Shown here in pieces: positions 1-5,523 of a stretch of DNA of 5,523 nt (positions within the stretch are counted from its first letter, which is position 1; each line of letters begins with the position of its first letter). Made by a program: the position numbers and the translations under genes. This DNA is from Oscillospiraceae bacterium (GTDB lineage Bacteria > Bacillota > Clostridia > Oscillospirales > Ruminococcaceae), in the NCBI GenBank assembly GCA_017472375.1, contig JAFUQL010000059.1:1-5523 (forward strand), written 5' to 3'. The notes under the pieces are model-generated. The model ran no database searches and was not told the origin of the DNA. It was given only the letters and a program-made list of their open reading frames with translations.

Positions 1-33
1 TGACTGTTATGGTTTTAAGGTCTCAAAAGACGC

Positions 34-156
34 TTACTCGGCGTCGTTCAGAGCCTTCATGGACAGGCTGATGCGCTTCTTGTCGAAGTCCACATCCAGC
101 AGCTTGACGCTGACCTCGTCGCCGACCTTCAGCACGTCGCCAAACTTCTCAACACG
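34..156 (-). pseudogene. rpsA: C-terminal S1 tail beyond the amber codon
   Basis: Directly after TAG at 157-159 the same frame stays open for 40 codons and ends in TAA at 34-36. Translation gives RVEKFGDVLKVGDEVSVKLL followed by a DVDFDKKRISLSMKAL-type block. This is the canonical second half of an S1 domain (the GD linker, then strands 4 and 5) and a usual S1 C-terminus. It completes domain 4 exactly, so it belonged or still belongs to the fused protein. There is no start codon with a ribosome binding site that would allow separate translation. In relatives the codon at the TAG position is expected to be Lys, Glu or Gln (an IST-x-RVEK context), each one base from TAG. Whether it is translated depends on read-through, or on whether the stop is a sequencing error. 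Confidence 0.85.
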
Positions 157-1935
157 CTAGGTGCTGATCTCGCTGATGTTAACCAGACCGTCCACACCGG
201 GCAGGATGCGCACGAAGGCGCCGAACTTGGTGATGCTGACCACAGGAGCGGTGAAGGTGCTGCCGATGGGATACTCGTTCTTCAGCTTCTCCCAGGGGTT
301 GTCCTCGGCCTTCTTGTAGCCCAGGCTTACCTTCTGGGTCTCGGTGTCAACGTCACGTACGTAAACCTCAATGCTGTCGCCAACAGAGAGAACCTCGCTG
401 GGGTGCTTGATGCGGTTCCAGCTCAGCTCGCTGATGTGGCACAGGCCGTCCACGCCGCCGATGTCAACGAAGGCGCCGTAGCTGGTCAGGCTCTTGACCA
501 CGCCGGTGTAGGTCTTGCCGACCTCGACCTCCTGCCAGAAGGCCTCACGCTTGGCAGCGTTCTCCTCGGCAGTGACCTTGTTGATGGAGCCGACGATCTT
601 GCGGCCGGCGCACTCGGTGATGACCAGCTTGACTTCCTTCTTCACCAGCTGGGTGTAATCCTCGTCACGGCGCATGGTGGCCTGGCTGCGGGGCACGAAG
701 ACCTTCACGCCCTTGACCAGAACGACAACGCCGCCCTTGTTGGCCTCGGACACGACACCCTCCATGACGGTGCCCTCCTCGCAGGCCTTGGCGACCTCTT
801 CCATGCCCTTGCGGGACTCCAGCTTCTTCTTGGACAGATAATCAACGCCTTCCTGGTCGTTGACCTTCTCGACGACGAGGTCCAGCTCATCGCCCACCTT
901 GACCAGATCCTCAGCCTTGGCGGAGGGGTCGTCGGTCAGCTCACTCAGGCGCACAATGCCGGTGTGCTTGGTTCCGATATCCACCTGGATCTCGTTGGGC
1001 TGCACGCTGGTAACGATGCCCTTAACAACCTTACCCACATAAACGGTTTTCATGGAAGCTTCGATCATTTCCTCGAAGCTCATGTCGTCACGAATTTCTT
1101 CACTCATCTTGTTAAGTACCTCCTCAATTATAGACGACGGCGTGGAAGCCCCGGCTGTTACGCCCACCGTTCGCACACCCTGAAACCACGCGGGATCCAG
1201 CTCGTCGGCCGTTTCCACGGTAACGGCTCTGGTGTGTTTCGCGGCGACCTTGGCAAGCTTTTGGGTATTGGAAGAATGATGACCACCAATGACGACCATC
1301 AGGTCGCATCTCTGGCTGAGGCCTTCCGCTTCCTGTTGCCTCGCCCACGTCGCACTACATATTGTATCAAAAACTCGCGCGTTTGTATATGCTTTTTTCA
1401 GAAATTCAGAACATTCTAACCATTTTGTCACCTGAAAGGTGGTTTGAGCCACAACAAACAGTGCATTTTGCTCATTGGCAGGGCCACTCCACGCCTTCAG
1501 CTCGGCCAGATCCGCGAAAATAAACACCTCACCGGCGGTATGCCCGGCGATGCCCTGCACCTCCGGGTGGGTCCGGTCGCCGGCGATGAGCAGGGTCGCC
1601 CCCGCCTCGCTGGCTTCTTTGGCGATGCGATGGATCTTTGCCCCGAAGGGGCAGGTGGCGTCGTGCACCGGCTGGCCCTGCCGCGCCAGCCGGTCGTACA
1701 CGCTGGCCGGCACGCCGTGGCTGCGGATGACCACCTCGTAGCCCGGGGGCAGTTCGTCCACGCCGCCGGCGGTGACCACGCCCTTTGCCGCCAGGTCTGC
1801 CACACACTGGTGAGTGTGGATCAGCGGGCCGAGGGTGGCCACCTTTCTGCCCTCCTCCACCAGCCGGTAGGTCAGCTTTACCGCGCGGTCTACACCGAAG
1901 CAGAACCCAGCGGTCTTTGCAAGCAGAATTTCCAT
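157..1935 (-). CDS. ispH-rpsA: IspH / ribosomal protein S1 fusion, stopped early by an amber codon
   Basis: This is a two-part protein of 592 residues. Residues 1-276 are IspH (LytB), the [4Fe-4S] enzyme that reduces HMBPP to IPP and DMAPP, the last step of the MEP pathway. The three cluster cysteines are C12 (AGFCFGVDRA), C95 (DATCPF) and C193 (DTICSAT). Active-site histidines H40, H73 and H123, E125 (HPEVQG), S221/N223 (SSN) and S264 are in place. Residues 277-592 are a clostridial S1 protein with S1 (OB-fold) domains at about 300-370, 388-455, 472-541 and 557-592. Domains 3 and 4 carry the clearest GAFV...GLxxISE pattern. Such fusions are known in Clostridia. The fourth domain is cut after its third strand by TAG at 157-159, while the frame continues to TAA at 34-36 (633 residues if read through). 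ATG at 1935 is preferred over an upstream in-frame codon at 1968 because IspH proteins begin at MEILLAK and AGGAGA precedes it. IspH should still be functional; the effect on S1 is uncertain. Confidence 0.93.
   Translation of the reverse strand: MEILLAKTAGFCFGVDRAVKLTYRLVEEGRKVATLGPLIHTHQCVADLAAKGVVTAGGVDELPPGYEVVIRSHGVPASVYDRLARQGQPVHDATCPFGAKIHRIAKEASEAGATLLIAGDRTHPEVQGIAGHTAGEVFIFADLAELKAWSGPANEQNALFVVAQTTFQVTKWLECSEFLKKAYTNARVFDTICSATWARQQEAEGLSQRCDLMVVIGGHHSSNTQKLAKVAAKHTRAVTVETADELDPAWFQGVRTVGVTAGASTPSSIIEEVLNKMSEEIRDDMSFEEMIEASMKTVYVGKVVKGIVTSVQPNEIQVDIGTKHTGIVRLSELTDDPSAKAEDLVKVGDELDLVVEKVNDQEGVDYLSKKKLESRKGMEEVAKACEEGTVMEGVVSEANKGGVVVLVKGVKVFVPRSQATMRRDEDYTQLVKKEVKLVITECAGRKIVGSINKVTAEENAAKREAFWQEVEVGKTYTGVVKSLTSYGAFVDIGGVDGLCHISELSWNRIKHPSEVLSVGDSIEVYVRDVDTETQKVSLGYKKAEDNPWEKLKNEYPIGSTFTAPVVSITKFGAFVRILPGVDGLVNISEIST
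1118..1124 (-). promoter_or_regulatory. Internal Shine-Dalgarno before the S1 part
   Basis: Inside the fused gene the minus strand reads AGGAGGT, a full seven-base anti-SD match. It is followed by 10 nt and an in-frame ATG at 1107 (residue 277), exactly at the IspH-S1 boundary. The site encodes E-E-V at the end of IspH. It could start a separate S1 protein of 316 residues (357 with read-through), or it may be a relic of the time before fusion. A perfect match at this position is unlikely to be chance, but activity is inferred. Confidence 0.6.
1361..1389 (-). promoter_or_regulatory. Possible sigma-A promoter inside ispH
   Basis: The minus strand shows TATACA (1389-1384, 4 of 6 to TTGACA), a 17-nt spacer and TACAAT (1366-1361, 5 of 6 to TATAAT). 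It sits in the AT-rich part of ispH, about 250 nt before the internal S1 start, and could drive S1 apart from the operon. AT-rich DNA yields such matches by chance, so this is a weak call. Confidence 0.2.
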
Positions 1936-1944
1936 GTATTTTTG

Positions 1945-1950
1945 TCTCCT
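1945..1950 (-). promoter_or_regulatory. Ribosome binding site of ispH-rpsA
   Basis: The minus strand reads AGGAGA, 9 nt before ATG at 1935, in the 29-nt gap after plsC. It fixes the start at 1935, since the upstream in-frame codon at 1968 would lie before this site and overlap plsC. Confidence 0.75.
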
Positions 1951-1964
1951 AAAAAGCCAAACGC

Positions 1965-2594
1965 TCACTCAAATTTGTTGGCCTCGTACAGCGCGTCCCA
2001 AGCCTCATTCAGCCGTTTTTTGCAGGCGCGCAGCTTGGCCGCGCTCTTGGTCTCACCCAGGAACAGTTCCTCGGCGGGGATGGGCTCGCCGAAGCAGACA
2101 CGGGCACGGCAGAACACCTTCAGCAGGCCGGTGCTGTAGATGATGCGGGCAGGCACCATGGGCACGCCCGCAGCGCTGGCGATGACGAAGGCACCGCTCT
2201 TGACCTTGCCCAGCTCGCCCGTTTTGGAGCGGGTGCCCTCAGGGAAGATGAGCAGGCCGCGGCCCTCCTCCTTCATATCGCGGATGATGCCGTCGATCAG
2301 GTCGGTGTCACCCTTGCCCCGCTCAACGCCCCGCACACCCACGGCGCGGAACATCCAGGTGAGGATGGGGTTCAGGTGCATCAGTTCATCCTTGCCCAGA
2401 ATGATCATCTTCTTGCCCCAATAGCGGGCGATGACCAGAAAGACCGGGTCCACAGCGGACAGATGGTTGGAGGCCAGCACGAAGCCGCCCTCCTTGGGGA
2501 TGTTCTCCTTGCCGATCACCTGGATGCGGAAGCCGATGTGCCACACCAGCCACGCGGCGGTCACGATGAACCCGTAAAACAGAGTCTGCAGCAT
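1965..2594 (-). CDS. plsC: 1-acyl-sn-glycerol-3-phosphate acyltransferase
   Basis: Predicted membrane-associated acyltransferase that adds the second acyl chain to lysophosphatidic acid, giving phosphatidic acid for phospholipid synthesis. It has 209 residues, normal for small clostridial PlsC proteins. An N-terminal hydrophobic segment (about 4-20) probably anchors it in the membrane. The catalytic NHxxxxD box is at 43-49 (NHLSAVD, with H44 and D49). The second block with the conserved arginine lies around VRGVERG (87-93), FPEGTRS at 117-123 is the glycerophosphate-binding block, and VPMVPARI (144-151) is the fourth motif. Start choice: ATG at 2594 has a G-rich site 7 nt upstream. A GTG at 2600 in the same frame would add two residues and overlap the cmk stop as GTGA, so it remains possible. 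Acyl-donor type (acyl-CoA or acyl-ACP) cannot be told from the sequence. Confidence 0.94.
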   Translation of the reverse strand: MLQTLFYGFIVTAAWLVWHIGFRIQVIGKENIPKEGGFVLASNHLSAVDPVFLVIARYWGKKMIILGKDELMHLNPILTWMFRAVGVRGVERGKGDTDLIDGIIRDMKEEGRGLLIFPEGTRSKTGELGKVKSGAFVIASAAGVPMVPARIIYSTGLLKVFCRARVCFGEPIPAEELFLGETKSAAKLRACKKRLNEAWDALYEANKFE

Positions 2595-2596
2595 GA

Positions 2597-3268
2597 TCAC
2601 ACCCCCGCTTTCTCAGCGATGATGGACTTCAGCAGGGCGTAGCTCTGCTCAATGTCCAGCTCGCTGGTGTCTGCCAGAACGGCGTCCTCCGCCTGGCGCA
2701 GGGGCGCGGTCTCCCGGTGGGTGTCCTGCCAGTCCCGCTGGCGGATGTCCTCCAGCACCTTCTCATAGGTCTCCGTGCTGCCCTTGGCGAGCAGCTCCCG
2801 GTGGCGGCGCTCGGCGCGGGCCTCGGGGGTGGCGGTGAGGAAGATCTTGACGGTGGCGTTCGGCAGCACCACGGTGCCGATGTCCCGGCCGTCCATAATG
2901 ATGTCGTTCTCGGCGGCGATGGCCCGCTGCTGCTCCAGCAGGAAGGCGCGCACCGCCGGGTTGGAGCCCACAGCGGAGGCCGCCATGCCCGCCTTCTCCT
3001 GGCGGATGACCTCGCTCACATCTTCACCATTCAGGTAGATGTGCTGGGCGCCCTCCACATGGGCCAGCGACAGGGTGATCTCGGGCAGCAGGGCGGCCAC
3101 CGCCTGCTGATCCGCAGGGTCGTGCCCGGCACGCATGGCGTACAGGCCCACCGCCCGGAACATGGCCCCGGTGTCCACATACAGATAGCCCAGCTCGGCA
3201 GAAAGGCGCTTGGCCAGGCTGGATTTTCCGGCCCCGGACGGGCCGTCGATGGCAACGGTGATACTCAT
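2597..3268 (-). CDS. cmk: Cytidylate kinase (CMP/dCMP kinase)
   Basis: Predicted cytosolic enzyme that phosphorylates CMP or dCMP with ATP to CDP or dCDP, feeding RNA, DNA and CDP-lipid precursor pools. The 223 residues match the usual bacterial size (E. coli about 227). The P-loop GPSGAGKS is at residues 9-16, the nucleoside-binding block DTGAMFRAV at 32-40, and the hallmark MDGRDIGTVVLP at 125-136, followed by the KIFLTATPEARAERRHREL strand and lid region. The insert typical of long CMP kinases (LNGEDVSEVIR, 79-89) is present. ATG at 3268 is preferred over a longer frame to 3409 because the protein family begins right at the P-loop strand (SITVAIDGPSGAGKS). An AAGGGG site (3277-3282) also lies 8 nt before it. 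It follows the oxidoreductase stop by 46 nt and is almost contiguous with plsC (2 nt). Confidence 0.97.
   Translation of the reverse strand: MSITVAIDGPSGAGKSSLAKRLSAELGYLYVDTGAMFRAVGLYAMRAGHDPADQQAVAALLPEITLSLAHVEGAQHIYLNGEDVSEVIRQEKAGMAASAVGSNPAVRAFLLEQQRAIAAENDIIMDGRDIGTVVLPNATVKIFLTATPEARAERRHRELLAKGSTETYEKVLEDIRQRDWQDTHRETAPLRQAEDAVLADTSELDIEQSYALLKSIIAEKAGV
2602..2606 (-). promoter_or_regulatory. G-rich ribosome binding site of plsC
   Basis: The minus strand reads GGGGG within the last codons of cmk, 7 nt before ATG at 2594 and only 1 nt before the alternative GTG at 2600. The spacing favours the ATG. It is a poor match to AGGAGG, so plsC probably relies partly on coupling with cmk. Confidence 0.45.
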
Positions 3269-3286
3269 AGATGATTCCCCTTTTAT

Positions 3287-3304
3287 CGCTTGTTTATGCA
3301 AGCG
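3287..3304. repeat. Short inverted repeat in the gap before cmk
   Basis: CGCTTG (3287-3292) and CAAGCG (3299-3304) form a perfect 6-bp stem with a 6-nt loop. It fills the 46-nt gap between the oxidoreductase stop and the cmk ribosome binding site (3277-3282). On the coding (minus) strand no T-run follows, so it is not a typical terminator for the operon. It might act as an RNA processing or stability hairpin, or be chance. Confidence 0.35.
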
Positions 3305-3314
3305 TTTCTCTCTG

Positions 3315-4529
3315 TTACAGGGCGCGGGCGGCGGCCTGCGCGGTACACCATGCGATCTGCAGGTTGTAGCCGCCGGTGTAGGCGTCCACGTCCAGCACCT
3401 CGCCTGCAAAGAACAGGCCCGGGCACAGCTTGGACTGCATAGTCTTGGGGTCGATCTCCCTGACGGTCACGCCGCCGCTGGTGATGACCGCGTGTTCCAG
3501 GTCGCCCCGATCCCGGATGGGCACCCGGAAATCCTTGATCAGCTCCACCAGCTTCTGCTTCTGCTCCCGGGTGATCTGGTTCACCTTGGTGTCCGCAGGC
3601 ACGCCCCAGCGCTCCAGCATCACCGGCTGCATACTGGCCGGCAGCAGCTTCACAAGGCAGTTGGCTGCGTCCTTGTTGGCCAGCTCGGTGAAGTCCCGGG
3701 TGATGCGGGCGTAGAGCTGCTCCGGCGCAAGGGCGGGTTTCAGGTCAAAGCTGACGGTGTATTTGTATTTTTGCAGGTCCTTGATGTGAGCGGAGGCGGA
3801 CAGCACCAGCGGCCCGGACAGGCCAAAGTGGGTGAACAGCGCCTCGCCCTGCTCTTTGAATACAGCCTTCTTGTCCTGGTAGAGGGTCAGGCCCACATTT
3901 TTCAGGGCAAGGCCCATCATGCGCTTGCAGTCGCGCCCGTTCTCCACCAGGCTGACCAGGCTGGGCACCGGCTCGCGGACGGTGTGCCCCGCCTGTTTTG
4001 CCAGCGCGTAGCCCGCGCCCCGGCTGCCGGTGCCCGGGTAGGACACGCCGCCGGTGGCCACCAGCACCCAGTCACCCCGGTAGGTGCGGCCGGAGGCGCA
4101 GCCCACGCCCACGCAGCAGCCGTCCTCGATGAGAAGGCGATCCACCTCCTCGGTGCGCAGGTCAGCCTCTTTGGCGTAGCGGGCCAGCGCCCTGCGGATG
4201 TCCTCGGCCTTGTCGCTCACCGGGAACACCCGGCGGCCCCGCTCCACCTTCAGGGGCACCCCCAGCCGCTCGAACAGCTCCATGGCGGCGCGGGTGTCAA
4301 AGGCAGAGAAGGCCGAATACAGAAAGCGCGGGTTGGTGCGCACGTTGGAGAGGAACTCCTCCTGCGTGCAGTCGTTGGTCACGTTGCAGCGCCCTTTTCC
4401 GGTCACAAGGATCTTCTTGCCCGGCTTTTCCTCATGCTCCAGCAGGGTCACGGTGTGGCCCCGCTCCAGCGCGGCGCCTGCAGCCATCATGCCGGCTGCG
4501 CCCGCGCCCACAACGATCAGATGTCCCAT
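3315..4529 (-). CDS. HI0933/YhiN-family NAD(P)/FAD-dependent oxidoreductase
   Basis: This is a 404-residue flavoprotein, complete and of normal length for the family. The N-terminus holds a Rossmann FAD-binding loop (VVGAGAAG, residues 6-13) with an acidic residue at the end of the second strand (E31), as expected for the FAD ribose. The family signature GKKILVTGKGRCNVTN follows at 37-52. Further family blocks are ATGGVSYPGTGS, FTHFGLSGP and the C-terminal stretch GLFFAGEVLDVDAYTGGYN, which closes the flavin site. The family includes YhiN and the BaiN proteins linked to bile-acid 7-dehydroxylation, but many clostridial paralogues have no proven substrate, so only the family is called. ATG at 4529 is chosen because the Rossmann motif begins at once after it and a GGAGGAG site lies just upstream. 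A longer open frame reaches 4901, but it overlaps the previous gene and lacks homology-like sequence. The start lies inside the upstream gene (13-nt overlap). Confidence 0.93.
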   Translation of the reverse strand: MGHLIVVGAGAAGMMAAGAALERGHTVTLLEHEEKPGKKILVTGKGRCNVTNDCTQEEFLSNVRTNPRFLYSAFSAFDTRAAMELFERLGVPLKVERGRRVFPVSDKAEDIRRALARYAKEADLRTEEVDRLLIEDGCCVGVGCASGRTYRGDWVLVATGGVSYPGTGSRGAGYALAKQAGHTVREPVPSLVSLVENGRDCKRMMGLALKNVGLTLYQDKKAVFKEQGEALFTHFGLSGPLVLSASAHIKDLQKYKYTVSFDLKPALAPEQLYARITRDFTELANKDAANCLVKLLPASMQPVMLERWGVPADTKVNQITREQKQKLVELIKDFRVPIRDRGDLEHAVITSGGVTVREIDPKTMQSKLCPGLFFAGEVLDVDAYTGGYNLQIAWCTAQAAARAL

Positions 4530-5523
4530 TCGGCGTTCTCCTCCGTTCCGGTTTTTGCCAGCAGCACCGCCAGCGTGAACAGCACCAGCAGCGGATGCAC
4601 TGTGGCCAGATACATCACATAGGTACCGATGTTGAAGCTGGCCACCTCCATAAAGGAGATCATGGCCGCCCGCAGCAGCGCCATGCCCAGCAGGCCAAGC
4701 TGCAGCCACCACAGCAGGGCACCCTTGCCGCCGTGCAGCAGGGCGGGCACACGCCGCACAAAGCGCCACAGTGCCGCAGCAAAGGTCAGCGGCAGGACCA
4801 CCGCATACACCGCCTGCAGCACCCGGAACACCAGGAATGCGATCTGCTGCAGCGGGCCGTAATAAGCCAGCGCGGTGCCCGCCTGCGCGGCCAGGTTGCA
4901 CCTGGTGTTCAGGTAATCCTCCCAGACGGCAATGTCCTCGGCCGTGCCGACGGAGATCTCCTCCACACAGGGCTCACAGCCCCGGAAGGTCAGGCAGTAG
5001 ACCAGGCTGCGGCCGAACTCCGCTAGCGTGGGCAGGATGTCATCGGGGCGGATGGGGGGTGCGGTGCCGCTGCGCTGCCCGCCCTCGGAAGGCAGAACGC
5101 CGCTGTCACACAGGGCGTTGATCTCGGCGGCCACCCCGGCCCAATAGGCCTCGGCGGTGGCGGCATCCTCGTAGATGCCCTCGTAGCTGGCGGCGCGGCG
5201 GATGGCCCAATAGAAGCTGCCGCTCTGGTAGTCCCCCAGCACCGGGTTCACAAAGTCGTTGCGCATCTGGGGGTCTTCCTCCAGCCAGTATTCCAGCGGC
5301 TGAAGGGCCTCCACCTCGGCATACAGCATCTGCCGCACCTCGGCGGGGATGCTGGCCAGATCCACCGGCTGGGATCCCTTCACACGCACCATCGCGCCGA
5401 TGGCATCGGCAAAGCTGCCGCCGGAGAAGTCACTGACCACAGAAACGCCGTACATCTGCTCATTTTTTGCCTTCACCCCCGCAAGGCTGCCCCACAGGAT
5501 GACCGCCGGCAGCGCCAGCGCAA
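4517..5523 (-). CDS. Unrecognised membrane protein, 5' end outside window
   Basis: I do not recognise this protein. The frame is open to the right edge of the window, so the start is missing and 334 complete codons are visible, ending in TGA at 4517-4519. The first visible residues (ALALPAVILWGSLAGV) are hydrophobic and look like the end of an N-terminal membrane anchor or signal segment. That argues against the GTG at 5476 as the true start. About 200 mostly polar residues follow, rich in Asp, Glu and Tyr, with five cysteines at visible residues 138, 176, 182, 185 and 208; 182-185 form a CEPC motif. Three long hydrophobic segments close the protein (about 227-254, 267-291 and 299-322). The likely topology is one N-terminal helix, a domain probably outside the cytoplasm, then three C-terminal helices; this is inferred from hydrophobicity alone. 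Its last 13 bases overlap the next gene, which suggests translational coupling. No function is assigned. Confidence 0.8.
   Translation of the reverse strand, partial: ALALPAVILWGSLAGVKAKNEQMYGVSVVSDFSGGSFADAIGAMVRVKGSQPVDLASIPAEVRQMLYAEVEALQPLEYWLEEDPQMRNDFVNPVLGDYQSGSFYWAIRRAASYEGIYEDAATAEAYWAGVAAEINALCDSGVLPSEGGQRSGTAPPIRPDDILPTLAEFGRSLVYCLTFRGCEPCVEEISVGTAEDIAVWEDYLNTRCNLAAQAGTALAYYGPLQQIAFLVFRVLQAVYAVVLPLTFAAALWRFVRRVPALLHGGKGALLWWLQLGLLGMALLRAAMISFMEVASFNIGTYVMYLATVHPLLVLFTLAVLLAKTGTEENAEWDI
4538..4544 (-). promoter_or_regulatory. Ribosome binding site of the HI0933-family gene
   Basis: The minus strand reads GGAGGAG, followed by 8 nt and then ATG at 4529. It lies inside the 3' end of the upstream membrane-protein gene, and it decides the start against the longer open frame reaching 4901. 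Confidence 0.75.

Noticed and set aside
1..33. Possible terminator after the S1 tail
   Set aside because: Only a 4-bp stem (GTCT/AGAC) is visible on the coding strand, with no T-run before the window ends. The true operon end may lie outside the window.
1127..1132. Perfect TATAAT on the minus strand just before the internal Shine-Dalgarno
   Set aside because: No -35 match at 16-19 nt and no TG extension. A transcript from it would begin inside the Shine-Dalgarno itself, so it could not serve the internal start.
403..1419. Plus-strand open frame (338 codons) opposite the S1 and IspH parts
   Set aside because: It is the mirror of well-biased codons in the S1 gene. The product is a run of Leu, Gly, Asp and His repeats without any recognisable domain.
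3269..3409. N-terminal extension of cmk to 3409
   Set aside because: It overlaps the end of the oxidoreductase gene, has no family resemblance and lies upstream of the AAGGGG site that serves ATG 3268.
3210..4622. Long plus-strand open frame (470 codons) opposite the oxidoreductase and cmk
   Set aside because: It lies antisense to two clearly recognised genes. Its translation is low-complexity and rich in His, Gln, Ala and Gly, as expected from the reverse of GC-rich coding DNA.
4530..4901. N-terminal extension of the oxidoreductase to 4901
   Set aside because: It overlaps the membrane-protein gene. The added residues are low-complexity Ala, Gly and Pro sequence, and the FAD-binding strand begins right after ATG 4529.

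Overview
The window carries five genes, all on the minus strand and read from right to left, so transcription runs from position 5523 towards position 1. The gene set, the high GC content, the good Shine-Dalgarno sites and above all the IspH-S1 fusion suggest a GC-rich member of the Clostridia, probably a gut Oscillospiraceae/Ruminococcaceae of the Faecalibacterium-Gemmiger-Subdoligranulum type. This placement is inference from gene content and sequence character, not from a database search.

Layout in transcription order: (1) 5523-4517, the 3' part of an unrecognised membrane protein whose start lies outside the window; (2) 4529-3315, a flavoprotein of the HI0933/YhiN (BaiN-like) NAD(P)/FAD-dependent oxidoreductase family; (3) 3268-2597, cytidylate kinase (cmk); (4) 2594-1965, a PlsC-type 1-acylglycerol-3-phosphate acyltransferase; (5) 1935-157, a fusion of IspH (last enzyme of the MEP isoprenoid pathway) with a four-domain ribosomal protein S1. 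Junctions are tight: a 13-nt overlap, a 46-nt gap, a 2-nt gap (or a 4-nt GTGA overlap if the alternative GTG start is used) and a 29-nt gap. This looks like one operon. No stretch above 300 bases lacks a gene.

The genes join core growth functions: CMP/dCMP recycling, phosphatidic acid synthesis, isoprenoid precursor synthesis and translation initiation. A cmk-plsC-ispH-S1 order with an HI0933-family gene nearby is familiar in Clostridia, so the backbone is ordinary.

The unusual part is the last gene. An in-frame amber codon (157-159) cuts the fourth S1 domain in half. The frame then stays open for 40 more conserved-looking S1 residues to a TAA at 34-36. Inside the same gene, a perfect AGGAGGT lies 10 nt before the ATG that begins the S1 part, so a separate S1 protein could also be made. 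The IspH segment just upstream of this internal start is markedly AT-rich (34% GC in a hand-counted 80-base stretch, against 79% in another 80-base stretch of the same gene), which suggests a mosaic gene or an embedded control region. I found no mobile element, CRISPR array, tRNA or rRNA.
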